Assembly: GCF_000220565.1 (NCBI RefSeq)
Contig: NZ_AFPM01000329.1
Span: 1-32,750, forward strand
Reading direction: 5' to 3'
Length of the DNA stretch: 32,750 nt
Origin: Oceanicola sp. S124
Lineage (GTDB): Bacteria > Pseudomonadota > Alphaproteobacteria > Rhodobacterales > Rhodobacteraceae
Positions within the stretch are counted from its first letter, which is position 1, and every line of letters starts with the position of its first letter. The notes under the pieces were generated by a model. The model did no database searches and was not told the origin of the DNA. It saw nothing but the letters and a program-made list of their open reading frames with translations. Shown here piece by piece: positions 19,062 through 26,736 of the stretch. The position numbers and the translations under genes were made by a program.

Positions 19062-20030
19062 TCAGGCCTTCGCCCGCCGGCCCATCACCTGCACAAGCCG
19101 TGCGGTGATCCCCGGCTCGGACAGCGCATGGCCGGCATGGGGGATCATGTGCAGCTCCGAATGCGGCCAGGCACGGTGCAGTTCCCAGGCCTTGGCGGGT
19201 GGACAGATCATGTCGAAACGCCCCTGCACGATATCCCCGGGGATATGGGCGATCCTGTCCATGTCACGCAGGATCTGACCTTCCTCGATCCAGCCAAGGT
19301 GGGTGAAATAATGGTTCTCCAGCCGCGCGAAGGCACGGGCATACTGCCCAGGAGGCTCGCCGCCCATGCCGTTGCTGGCCACCGAAGCCAGCCCGTTTTC
19401 CCAGACCGACCAGGCGCGGGCGAATCTCACCTCTTCCACCTGGTTGCCGGTGAACAGCCGCCGCGCATAGGCGGCGATGAAATCATCGTGCTCCGCCTCG
19501 GGGATGGGATCGGTGAACCGCGCCCAGGCCTCGGGCCAGAACTTGCCCGCGCCGCCGCCGTAGAACCAGTCCAGCTCTGCCTGCGTCATCAGGAAGACGC
19601 CGCGCAGGGCCAGGTGACGGACACGATCAGGATGGGTCTGCGCATAGAGCAGCGACAGCGTCGCCCCCCAGGAGCCGCCGAAGACGCACCAGGTCTCGAT
19701 CCCCAGCGTCTCGCGGATCTTCTCGATGTCGCGCACCAGGTGCCAGGTGGTGTTGTCCTCGACGCTGGCATAGGGCCGAGAGCGTCCGCAGCCGCGCTGA
19801 TCAAACAGGATGATCCGATAATGGTCGGGGTCGAAATAGCGCCGCATCGCCGGGGAACAGCCGCCGCCGGGGCCACCGTGCAGCACCACCACGGCCTCTC
19901 CCTCGGGGTTGCCGGATTGCTCGACGTACAGCTCGTGCCCCTCGCCGACCGGCAACATGCGCTGGTCGAAAGGATCCAGTGGCGGATACAGCACCTGGCT
20001 TGCGCTCTTTTGCCCCGAGTTTCTATCCAT
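19062..20030 (-). CDS. pip: Proline iminopeptidase
   Basis: An alpha/beta-hydrolase that removes N-terminal proline from peptides in the cytosol (peptidase family S33). The 322-residue length is typical. The oxyanion motif HGGPGGGCSP is at 51-60, the nucleophile elbow GGSWGATLSLLYA places Ser120, and the C-terminal IPHAGHALSEPG supplies the catalytic His (about 306). DQRGCGRSRPYAS (77-89) is strongly diagnostic of Pip. It has no signal peptide. It diverges from ubiG with a 51-bp gap and lies upstream of rimP on the same strand; a 235-bp gap with its own promoter separates them, so it is probably not part of the rimP operon. Confidence 0.95.
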   Translation of the reverse strand: MDRNSGQKSASQVLYPPLDPFDQRMLPVGEGHELYVEQSGNPEGEAVVVLHGGPGGGCSPAMRRYFDPDHYRIILFDQRGCGRSRPYASVEDNTTWHLVRDIEKIRETLGIETWCVFGGSWGATLSLLYAQTHPDRVRHLALRGVFLMTQAELDWFYGGGAGKFWPEAWARFTDPIPEAEHDDFIAAYARRLFTGNQVEEVRFARAWSVWENGLASVASNGMGGEPPGQYARAFARLENHYFTHLGWIEEGQILRDMDRIAHIPGDIVQGRFDMICPPAKAWELHRAWPHSELHMIPHAGHALSEPGITARLVQVMGRRAKA

Positions 20031-20081
20031 TTCCGTCCCATATAAGAAGGGTCACGCCAGCATGACCGCAAGGAGTCCGGA

Positions 20082-20828
20082 ATGCAAACCGACAGACAGA
20101 CAGTGGATGACGCCGAGGTCGCCAAGTTTCAGGCCATGGCCGCCGAATGGTGGGACCCCACTGGCAAATTCAAACCGCTGCACATGATGAACCCGGTGCG
20201 GCTGGACTACATCACCTCGCAGATCGCGGCGGAATACGCCCGCGACCCGGGCAGCGACCGGCCCTTCGAGGGGCTGCGCATCCTCGATATCGGCTGCGGC
20301 GGCGGGCTTCTGTGCGAACCCATGGCGCGCCTCGGGGCCGAGGTCGTGGGCGCCGATGCCGCCGAGCGCAACATCCCCGTCGCCCGCGCCCATGCGGAAC
20401 AGTCCGGGCTGGTGATCGACTATCGCCACACCACCGCCGAGGCGCTGGCGGAGGCCGGCGAACAGTTCGACGTGGTGCTGAACATGGAGGTGGTGGAACA
20501 TGTCGCCGATCCGCTGGCTTACCTGTCGGCCTGCCATGACCTGCTGAAGCCCGGCGGCCTGCACCTGTGCTCGACGATCAACCGCAATGCCAAGAGCTTC
20601 GCCATGGCCATTGTCGGGGCCGAATGGGTCATGCGCTGGCTGCCCAAGGGCACCCACGACTGGCAGAAGTTCATCACCCCGGACGAACTGTACCAGCTGA
20701 TCCGCGACGCCGGCATGACGCCTGTCGACCGCAAGGGCTATGTGTTCAACCCGGTCAGCTGGCAGTGGTCGATCTCGTCCCGCGACCTGTCCGTGAACTA
20801 CGTCACCGCGGCGCTCAGGCCGAAATAG
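20082..20828 (+). CDS. ubiG: Ubiquinone biosynthesis O-methyltransferase
   Basis: UbiG carries out both O-methylation steps of ubiquinone synthesis using S-adenosylmethionine. The 248-residue enzyme has the SAM motif LDIGCGGG at 68-75, an acidic residue after strand 2 (GADAAERN), and the family-specific [11 protein letters not shown] and [19 protein letters not shown], followed by [18 protein letters not shown]. The start is supported by AAGGAG upstream. A -10-like TATAAG at 20041-20046 may serve it, although I see no good -35. It is likely membrane-associated in the cytoplasm. The upstream pip is divergent. Confidence 0.97.
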   Translation: MQTDRQTVDDAEVAKFQAMAAEWWDPTGKFKPLHMMNPVRLDYITSQIAAEYARDPGSDRPFEGLRILDIGCGGGLLCEPMARLGAEVVGADAAERNIPVARAHAEQSGLVIDYRHTTAEALAEAGEQFDVVLNMEVVEHVADPLAYLSACHDLLKPGGLHLCSTINRNAKSFAMAIVGAEWVMRWLPKGTHDWQKFITPDELYQLIRDAGMTPVDRKGYVFNPVSWQWSISSRDLSVNYVTAALRPK

Positions 20829-20905
20829 GGAACCCTCGCCGGGCGGGGGCGTTGAGGCGGCGATGACACAGCCACCCTGCCCGCCCGCAAGACCCGCCTC
20901 CGCCG

Positions 20906-21943
20906 ATGTTCGCTGAGCTGCCTACCCTCGCGGTGCTGGGCCTCTTCGCGGCCTTCGCGCTGGTGATCGCCCATGTCGGTATCCGCATGGCCGATTATGC
21001 CGACCGCATCGCCGACCGCACCGGCCTTGGCGAGGCCATCGTCGGCGGCGTGGTGCTGGGCGCGGCAACCTCGCTTTCGGGCACCGTCGTCTCGGTTTCG
21101 GCGGCGCTGGAGGGGCGGGCCTCGCTGGCCTTCTCGAACTCGGTCGGCGGGATCGCGGCACAGACCGCTTTCCTGGCCCTGGCCGACATGGCCTTCCGCC
21201 GGGCCAACCTGGAACATGCCGCCGCCGAGCTGACCAATGTCTTCCAGGGCATCCTGCTGATCTTCCTGCTGATGCTGCCCCTCGCCGCGCTGGTCACCCC
21301 CGAGGTCACGCTGCTGGCGATCCACCCGGTGTCCGTGCTGATCCCCGTCGCCTATGTCGCCGGCCTCTTCATCAGCCGCGTGGTCCAGCAACAGCCGATG
21401 TGGCACCCCGAGTTGACCCGTCACACCCGCACCGACGCCCCCGAGGACGAGGATGCCGCCTCTGCCCGCAAGTCGAACGCCCGGCTCTACGGGGAATTCG
21501 CCGTGCTGATGGTGATCGTCGGGATCGCGGGCTACGGCATCGGGCAGACCGGCTCGGCGCTGACCGACCGGGTGGGGCTGTCGGCCTCGCTGGTCGGCTC
21601 GCTGATGACCGCCGTCGCCACCTCCCTGCCCGAGCTGGTCACCACCCTGGCCGCCGTCCGGCGCGGCGCGCTGCAGCTGGCGATCGGCGGGATTATCGGC
21701 GGCAATACCTTCGACACGCTCTTCCTGCCGCTCTCGGATGCGGCTTACCGCGACGGGTCGCTCTATCACGCGGTCGGGCAGCAGGATTACTTCTGGGTGG
21801 TCACCGCGGCCCTGATGAGCGCAGTACTGATCGGCGGTCTGGTCGTGCGCGAGCGCGGCGGACCGGGCAAGATCGGGATCGATTCGACCCTGCTGCTGCT
21901 GATCTACGGCGGCGCGGTGGCGCTGCAGATCGCCGCCTTCTGA
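20906..21943 (+). CDS. Na+/Ca2+-exchanger-like membrane protein (CaCA superfamily) with altered first alpha-repeat
   Basis: A 345-residue integral membrane protein with about ten hydrophobic segments and the two inverted alpha-repeats of the CaCA superfamily, separated by a hydrophilic loop (about 163-195, [20 protein letters not shown]). The second repeat is canonical: [17 protein letters not shown] with Glu243, then GGNTFDTLF with Asp270. The first repeat reads [17 protein letters not shown] (about 54-70): the ion-binding Glu expected after TSLP is replaced, since Ser58-Gly59 stand where Pro-Glu are usual. In archaeal NCX the equivalent Glu54 coordinates Ca2+, so stoichiometry or substrate may differ. 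Its stop is 7 bp from the convergent marR stop. Confidence 0.82.
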   Translation: MFAELPTLAVLGLFAAFALVIAHVGIRMADYADRIADRTGLGEAIVGGVVLGAATSLSGTVVSVSAALEGRASLAFSNSVGGIAAQTAFLALADMAFRRANLEHAAAELTNVFQGILLIFLLMLPLAALVTPEVTLLAIHPVSVLIPVAYVAGLFISRVVQQQPMWHPELTRHTRTDAPEDEDAASARKSNARLYGEFAVLMVIVGIAGYGIGQTGSALTDRVGLSASLVGSLMTAVATSLPELVTTLAAVRRGALQLAIGGIIGGNTFDTLFLPLSDAAYRDGSLYHAVGQQDYFWVVTAALMSAVLIGGLVVRERGGPGKIGIDSTLLLLIYGGAVALQIAAF

Positions 21944-21950
21944 TGCACGT

Positions 21951-22394
21951 CTAGCGGTCTTCTTCCAGCTTGCCGCGCAGCTCGCGCAGCACCGGCAGGA
22001 CCGAGCGCACCTTCTCTTCCGGGATCTCGTCCAGCATGCTGGCAAACAGCGGCGCAACCGCCGACAGCGCGGCATCCCGCGCCTGCCGCCCGGCGGGGCT
22101 GATCGCCACCATCTTGCGCCGCGCATCGTCCCAGTCGGGGCGGATATGCACGTAACCGGCCCATTCCAGCTTGCTCAGCGTGTTGGTCATCGCCCCGCGC
22201 GTCACGTGAAACGTCTGCGCCAGCTGCGCCGGGCTCTTTTCCGTCCCGACCCGCGCCAGGTGGTTCAGCACCGAGAAATGCGACAGCTCCATCCCCTTCG
22301 GCAGCACCCTGGACAGCCGGTTGCGGATCATCTGATCCGCCGCAAGGATCTCGGAGAACAGCGTGATCGCCAGGGAGTTTCGCGGAGAATTCAT
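21951..22394 (-). CDS. MarR-family transcriptional regulator
   Basis: A 147-residue winged-helix regulator. N-terminal dimerisation helix (ITLFSEILAADQMIRNRLSR), the DNA-binding helices around 60-95 (SPAQLAQTFHVTRGAMTNTL, SKLEWAGYVHIRPDWDD) with the wing ending RRKMVAISPAGRQA, and a C-terminal dimerisation helix. MarR proteins usually repress nearby genes in response to small aromatic or oxidising ligands. It starts 3 bp after the nitrilase stop and is last in comF-grxC-nitrilase-marR, so it could control that operon, but I see no obvious palindrome at the operon start to support this. Confidence 0.9.
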   Translation of the reverse strand: MNSPRNSLAITLFSEILAADQMIRNRLSRVLPKGMELSHFSVLNHLARVGTEKSPAQLAQTFHVTRGAMTNTLSKLEWAGYVHIRPDWDDARRKMVAISPAGRQARDAALSAVAPLFASMLDEIPEEKVRSVLPVLRELRGKLEEDR

Positions 22395-22397
22395 GTC

Positions 22398-23252
22398 TTA
22401 CAGGGCGCTGTCGTCAAGCGTCACGGGGCGGTCATGGCCGAGGGCGGGCACGCGCTTGCGGGCGCTTTCCACGGCCTCCGGATCAAGCACGACATAGCCG
22501 ATGCCCGGCTCGGTTCCCATGTCCAGCAGCACCTCACCCCAGGGCGCGACGACCATGCCGTGCCCATGGGTGCGGCGCTCCTTCTCGCCGGGCTTCGTGT
22601 GCAGCCCGCATTGCGCGGGCGCCAGAACGTAGCAGCCGGTCTCGATGGCGCGGGCGCGCAGCAGGGGTTCCCAGTGGGCGACGCCGGTGACCGGGCTGAA
22701 GGCAGCGGGCACGGTCAGGATCGTCGCGCCCGCCTTGGCCAGCATCCGGTGCAGATAGGCGAAACGCACGTCATAGCAGACGGTCATCCCCACCACGCCG
22801 AAGGGCGTGCGCGCCACCACGGCACGGTCGCCGGGTCGGTAGCCATCGGATTCGCGATAGGTCTCATGTTCGCTGACCTGCACGTCGAACATGTGGATCT
22901 TGTCATACCAGGCCGCAACCTCGCCCTCGGGAGAGATCAGGAAAGAGCGGTTGGCAAAGCGCCCGTCCGCATCCTCGGTCTTGATGCCAAGCGAGCCGAT
23001 CAGCAGCCAGATCCCCAGATCCGCCGCCTGGGCGAGCAGGGCCTTCAGGGTCTCGTCCTCTGCCTCGCTGCGCAGCACCTCCTTCTGGCGCGCGCGCGAG
23101 TTGGAAAGGCAGTTCGAAACCTCGGGCATCAGCACGAAACCGGCGCCGTTGGCGGCGGCCTCGGTGACCATGGGCTGGATCATCGCCAGGTTGGCGACAG
23201 GGTCATCGCCCGAGGTGATCTGCAGAAGGGCGGCTTTGACGGCGCTGGCCAC
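22398..23252 (-). CDS. Carbon-nitrogen hydrolase, Nit1/Nit2-type amidase
   Basis: A 284-residue nitrilase-superfamily enzyme with an intact catalytic triad: Glu44 (LMPEVSN), Lys118 (WYDKIHMFDV) and Cys159 (MTVCYDVRF). Sequence around the triad groups it with the Nit1/Nit2 branch, meaning deaminated-glutathione amidase or omega-amidase. It lies 3 bp after grxC, which favours the glutathione-repair role: removal of deaminated glutathione formed by transaminase side reactions. KIHMFDVQVSEHETYRES also resembles omega-amidases, so the substrate is not settled. Cytoplasmic, no signal peptide. Confidence 0.9.
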   Translation of the reverse strand: MASAVKAALLQITSGDDPVANLAMIQPMVTEAAANGAGFVLMPEVSNCLSNSRARQKEVLRSEAEDETLKALLAQAADLGIWLLIGSLGIKTEDADGRFANRSFLISPEGEVAAWYDKIHMFDVQVSEHETYRESDGYRPGDRAVVARTPFGVVGMTVCYDVRFAYLHRMLAKAGATILTVPAAFSPVTGVAHWEPLLRARAIETGCYVLAPAQCGLHTKPGEKERRTHGHGMVVAPWGEVLLDMGTEPGIGYVVLDPEAVESARKRVPALGHDRPVTLDDSAL

Positions 23253-23255
23253 GGG

Positions 23256-23516
23256 TCACTCCATCGCCAGCAGGGCGTCAAGTTTCCCTGCATTCTCAAG
23301 TGCATAGAGGTCATCGCAGCCGCCGACGTGGACATCGCCCACGAAGATCTGCGGCACGGTGGACCCGCCGTCCGCGCGCTGGATCATCTCGGCGCGACGC
23401 GCGGGTTCGACGTTGATGTCGATCTCGGTGAAGGTGACGCCCTTGTCGCGCAGCAGCCGCTTGGCCGCATGGCAGAAGCCGCAGGTCGGGCGGGTGTAGA
23501 TCTCGATGGCGGGCAT
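23256..23516 (-). CDS. grxC: Glutaredoxin 3
   Basis: An 86-residue single-domain glutaredoxin that reduces disulfides and glutathione mixed disulfides. The active site is CGFC (Cys12-Gly-Phe-Cys15) instead of the more common CPYC, mixing the GF of monothiol glutaredoxins with a dithiol pair; this variant is frequent in alphaproteobacterial GrxC. The glutathione-binding signature GGSTVPQIFVGDVHVGGCDD (51-70) is complete. It is co-transcribed with comF upstream (32-bp gap) and the nitrilase downstream (3-bp gap). Confidence 0.96.
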   Translation of the reverse strand: MPAIEIYTRPTCGFCHAAKRLLRDKGVTFTEIDINVEPARRAEMIQRADGGSTVPQIFVGDVHVGGCDDLYALENAGKLDALLAME

Positions 23517-23548
23517 GGGTGTCTCCGGCTGGGGTCGCGGGGGACAAC

Positions 23549-24298
23549 CTAGAGGGCTTTGCCGACCCGCGCCAGTGCCAGAACCGTGACCGGGCCACTG
23601 CCTGCGGCCAGAAGCGCCCCCGTCGCCGCGGAAAAGGTCGCCCCCGAAGTCATCACATCGTCGACCAGCAGCACCGGGCGGCCCGCCACGGCCCCGGCAT
23701 GACGCGGCGTGACGCGGATCGCCTCCGCAAGGATCCCCTGCCGCTCGGTCCGGGACTTGCCATCCAGCGAGGGCGTGGCGCGGGGCCGTTGCAGCAGATC
23801 AGGGATGTCGCGCAGGCCGAGGTGCGGTCCCAGCCGCCGCGTCAGCAGCGCCGACTGGTTGTAGCCCCGCCCGAGCAGCCGCCAGCGGTGCAGCGGCACC
23901 GGCGCGATCAGCATGTCGGGGCGGGTCAGCCCCTGCGCCGCCTCGGCCAGCCACCGGGCGGCAGGCGCCGCGATGTCCTGCCGGTCGCCGTGCTTGAGCT
24001 GCATCACCAGCCGCCGCGCCGTTCCGGCGTAAAGCATCACCGCGCGCCCCCGGTTCCAGGGCGGCGGATGGGACAGGCACTGGTCGCAGCGCGCCGCCGC
24101 CTCACCCTGCCCGCCCGGCAGCGGCACGCCACAGGCGTCGCAGACCGTGCCGCCGATGAAGGGCGTGTCGCGCCAGCAGTCCCCGCAGAGGCCAAAGTCG
24201 CTGTCCACCAGCCCGCCACAGGCCAGGCAGCGCGGCGGGTAGACCAGCCGGATGGCGGTTTGAACTACCCCCGCGAAGTGCCTATCTATCCGTCCCAT
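23549..24298 (-). CDS. comF: ComF-family phosphoribosyltransferase-like protein
   Basis: A 249-residue ComF homologue. The N-terminus holds a cysteine-rich zinc-binding region (PPRCLACGG, CGDCWRD, CDACGVPLP, ARCDQCLSHPP; about residues 18-80). The C-terminal half is a PRTase fold with the PRPP-binding motif VLLVDDVMTSGATFSAATGA near 200-219. ComF homologues are required for DNA uptake in naturally competent bacteria; many non-competent species also carry one. I place the start at ATG 24298 (MGRIDRHFAGVVQ). Its ATG overlaps the ATG of the opposite-strand gene in a shared CATG, and no ribosome site is evident. The longer in-frame extension to 24460 is rejected as antisense of the neighbour. Confidence 0.9.
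   Translation of the reverse strand: MGRIDRHFAGVVQTAIRLVYPPRCLACGGLVDSDFGLCGDCWRDTPFIGGTVCDACGVPLPGGQGEAAARCDQCLSHPPPWNRGRAVMLYAGTARRLVMQLKHGDRQDIAAPAARWLAEAAQGLTRPDMLIAPVPLHRWRLLGRGYNQSALLTRRLGPHLGLRDIPDLLQRPRATPSLDGKSRTERQGILAEAIRVTPRHAGAVAGRPVLLVDDVMTSGATFSAATGALLAAGSGPVTVLALARVGKAL
24261..24289 (+). promoter_or_regulatory. Candidate promoter giving a leaderless NDUFAF5-like mRNA
   Basis: -35 TTGAAC (24261-24266), a 17-base spacer and -10-like TATCTA (24284-24289). Transcription would begin about 7 bases later, at or next to the A of ATG 24297. There is no Shine-Dalgarno before that ATG. The promoter lies wholly inside the first codons of comF. Confidence 0.4.
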
Positions 24299-25133
24299 GA
24301 GCCAGACATCCCAGCAGACCCTCACCGATACCGCCGCGCTTGCCCGCAACCGGGCCCGTGCCGAGGCCCAGGCCCTGTTCCTGCACGACCGCGCGGTCCT
24401 CGACCTGCAGGATCGCCTGGACATGGTTAAGCGGGAGTTTACGGATCCGGTGCTGGTCACCCCCCACCCCGCCTACTGGCAGGGGCTGACCCGGGGCTTC
24501 GCGCGGCCGCCGAAGGTGATCGGCACCGGCGAGGTGCTGGACCTCGCGCCCGGCTCTGCCGACGTGGTGATGCATGTCTTCGACCTGCACTGGTCCAATG
24601 ATCCGGTGGGCCAGCTGATCCAGTGCCGCCGCGCCCTGCGCCCCGACGGGCTGCTGTTGGCGGTCTTCTTCGGTGGACAGACCCTGCACGAGCTGCGCGC
24701 CTGCCTCGGACAGGCGGAAATCGAGGTGACCGGGGGCCTGTCTCCCCGCATTGCGCCCATGGGCGAGGTGCGCGACCTCGGCGGGCTGCTGCAACGGGCG
24801 GGATTTGCCCTGCCGGTGGTCGACAGCGACAAGGTGACGGTCGACTACGAGAGCCCGCTGAAGCTGATGGCCGACCTGCGCGCCATGGGCGAGGGCAACG
24901 CGCTGCACCAGCGCCTGCGCCACCCGACCCGCCGTGCCGTCATGCTGCGCGCGGTCGAGCTGTACCTGCAGACCCATGCCGATGCCGCAGGCCGCGTCCC
25001 CGCCACCTTCGAGCTGGTCACCCTGACCGGCTGGGCCCCGCATGAAAGCCAGCAGCAGCCGCTGCGGCCCGGCTCGGCGCTGTCCTCGCTGGCCGATGCG
25101 CTCGGCACCGCCGAAAAGCCGCTGAAGCCCTAG
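24297..25133 (+). CDS. NDUFAF5-like methyltransferase-fold protein (probable complex I assembly factor)
   Basis: A 278-residue protein clearly related to mitochondrial NDUFAF5. Shared blocks include LHWSNDPVGQ (about 99-108), RALRPDGLLLAVFFGGQTLH (112-131), GGLSPRIAPMGEVRDLGGLL, LMADLRAMGEGNA and GWAPHESQ near the C-terminus. NDUFAF5 is reported to hydroxylate an arginine of NDUFS7 during complex I assembly; a parallel role on NuoB is plausible here. Unusually, the SAM-binding motif I (DxGCGxG) is absent: the corresponding region reads VKREFTDPVLVTPHPAYW, so SAM binding may be lost or altered. The ATG shares the CATG tetramer with the comF start and has no ribosome site. hemH follows after 96 bp. 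Confidence 0.85.
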   Translation: MSQTSQQTLTDTAALARNRARAEAQALFLHDRAVLDLQDRLDMVKREFTDPVLVTPHPAYWQGLTRGFARPPKVIGTGEVLDLAPGSADVVMHVFDLHWSNDPVGQLIQCRRALRPDGLLLAVFFGGQTLHELRACLGQAEIEVTGGLSPRIAPMGEVRDLGGLLQRAGFALPVVDSDKVTVDYESPLKLMADLRAMGEGNALHQRLRHPTRRAVMLRAVELYLQTHADAAGRVPATFELVTLTGWAPHESQQQPLRPGSALSSLADALGTAEKPLKP

Positions 25134-25173
25134 GCCGCGCCGACGCGAAACCGGCGTGGCACGGCATGACGCA

Positions 25174-25201
25174 TTGACCCTGCGCGGGAACCCTCTATCT
25201 C
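25174..25201 (+). promoter_or_regulatory. Predicted promoter of hemH
   Basis: -35 TTGACC (25174-25179), a 16-base spacer, and -10-like TATCTC (25196-25201). The start would be near 25208, about 22 bases before the hemH ATG, leaving room for the AGGAGA ribosome site. Confidence 0.4.
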
Positions 25202-25229
25202 CGGAGGCGACCCTTTCAGGAGAGCCCTC

Positions 25230-26282
25230 ATGACCGATGCCACCCGGCCCGAGCACGCCCCCGCCGATCACCCTGCCCTGCCGCGCCAGAAAGTCGGCGT
25301 GCTGCTGGCCAACCTCGGCACCCCCGACGACACCGGTTACTGGTCGATGCGCCGCTACCTGTCGGAGTTCCTCAGCGACAAGCGCGTCATCGACTACCCG
25401 CGCTGGAAGTGGCAGCCGATCCTGCAGGGCATCGTGCTGACGATCCGCCCCTTCAAGTCCGGCGCCGCCTACAGGACGATCTGGAACACCGAGGCAGATG
25501 AGTCGCCCCTTGCGACGATCACCAAACAGCAGACCGCCGCCCTGACCGCCGCGCTGGAAGAGCGCTACGGCGAAGAGCTGGTGATGGTCGATTACTGCAT
25601 GCGCTACGGCAATCCCTCGACAAAGTCGAAGGTCCGCAAGATGGTCGAGGCGGGCTGCACCAAGATCCTGTTCTGCCCGCTCTACCCGCAGTACGCCGGC
25701 GCCACGACCGCGACGGCGAACGACCAGTTCTTCCGCGCCCTGATGGACGAGAAGTGGCAGCCCGCGACCCGCACCCTGCCCCCCTATTTCGACAGCCCCG
25801 CCTATATCGAGGCCCTCGCCGCCTCGGTCGAACGCAAGTATGGCGAGCTGGACGAACAGCCGGATATCCTGGTCTGCAGCTACCACGGCCTGCCGTTCCG
25901 CTACCTGACCGAGGGCGACCCCTACCATTGCCAGTGCGTGAAGACGACGCGGCTGCTGAAGGAACGGCTGGGCTGGGATGACAGCCAGATCAAGACGACC
26001 TTCCAGTCGAAGTTCGGCCCCGAGGAATGGCTGCAACCCTACACGGTGGAAGAGGTCGCGCGCCTCGCCGAGGCCGGCAAGAAGAAGATCGCGGTGATCG
26101 CGCCCGCCTTCTCGGCGGACTGCATCGAGACGCTGGAAGAGATCAACGAAGAGATCCGCGAAAGCTTCGAGCACGCCGGCGGCGAGAGCTTCACCTATGT
26201 GCCCTGCCTCAACGACGACGAAGAGCACATCGCCGCGCTGGCCTTCGAGATCGAGAAGAACCTGCAGGGCTGGCTGGACTGA
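25230..26282 (+). CDS. hemH: Ferrochelatase
   Basis: Ferrochelatase inserts Fe2+ into protoporphyrin IX, the last step of protoheme synthesis, at the inner membrane. The 350-residue protein is standard bacterial length. Motifs: VGVLLANLGTPD (22-33), DYCMRYGNPS (121-130), LFCPLYPQYAGATT (147-160), ILVCSYHGLPFRY with catalytic His219, and FSADCIETLEEINEE with conserved Glu300. The ATG has AGGAGA upstream. It is followed by a strong bidirectional terminator shared with the small convergent gene at 26412-26591. Confidence 0.98.
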   Translation: MTDATRPEHAPADHPALPRQKVGVLLANLGTPDDTGYWSMRRYLSEFLSDKRVIDYPRWKWQPILQGIVLTIRPFKSGAAYRTIWNTEADESPLATITKQQTAALTAALEERYGEELVMVDYCMRYGNPSTKSKVRKMVEAGCTKILFCPLYPQYAGATTATANDQFFRALMDEKWQPATRTLPPYFDSPAYIEALAASVERKYGELDEQPDILVCSYHGLPFRYLTEGDPYHCQCVKTTRLLKERLGWDDSQIKTTFQSKFGPEEWLQPYTVEEVARLAEAGKKKIAVIAPAFSADCIETLEEINEEIRESFEHAGGESFTYVPCLNDDEEHIAALAFEIEKNLQGWLD

Positions 26283-26356
26283 ACCACCGCCGTGCCGGGC
26301 GTCCCCACGGGGGCGCCCCTTGAAGCGCCGCGCTCAGCCACTGGTCTGCGGACATG

Positions 26357-26389
26357 AAAAAAGGCGGTGGATTGCTCCACCGCCTTTTT
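26357..26389. terminator. Bidirectional intrinsic terminator between hemH and the small convergent gene
   Basis: An 11-bp stem AAGGCGGTGGA / TCCACCGCCTT around loop TTGC, preceded by a run of A and followed by a run of T, so a T-run follows the stem on both strands. It serves hemH (+) and the small gene ending at 26412 (-). Confidence 0.88.
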
Positions 26390-26411
26390 CCATTGCTTTA
26401 CGCCTGCCGAA

Positions 26412-26591
26412 TTAGTCGGCGACAGCGGCAGCAACCACGGCCAGCAGGATCAGCGGCAGGATGATGCCGGCGGACGAGCTGGTGGTTTCTTCGACAACGA
26501 CCGGCGCTTCGATGACCGGCTCGGAGTACGCGCCAGCGGAAGCGGTGGTTGCAGCTGCGGCCAGGGCGGCGGCGAGAACGAGTTTTTTCAT
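26412..26591 (-). CDS. Small exported or membrane-anchored protein, 59 residues
   Basis: No named family recognised. The 59-residue product starts at ATG 26591 with GGAGG 6-7 bases upstream. It has an apparent signal peptide (MKKLVLAAALAAAATTASAG), a short acidic/valine-rich middle (EPVIEAPVVVEETTSS), and a hydrophobic C-terminus (about 41-58, AGIILPLILLAVVAAAVA) ending in Asp. After cleavage the mature peptide of about 40 residues would be membrane-anchored at its C-terminus; if not cleaved, it would span the membrane twice. It is monocistronic, convergent with hemH, and shares that gene's terminator. Confidence 0.78.
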   Translation of the reverse strand: MKKLVLAAALAAAATTASAGAYSEPVIEAPVVVEETTSSSAGIILPLILLAVVAAAVAD

Positions 26592-26736
26592 TTTATCCTC
26601 CAGATAAAGGCCGGCCGATTTTGGACATATTACGCCCGGCACCCAAGACTTACCTCGTGATTCCGTCATACGCGGGGCGGGGCGCAAAATGCAATTGGCA
26701 AGATACGGTAACCCCTGTCCCCACAGGAAAATGTCG

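Noticed and set aside
24299-24460. N-terminal extension of comF to 24460
   Set aside because: The added Arg/Ser-rich residues are antisense to the NDUFAF5-like gene and do not resemble ComF.
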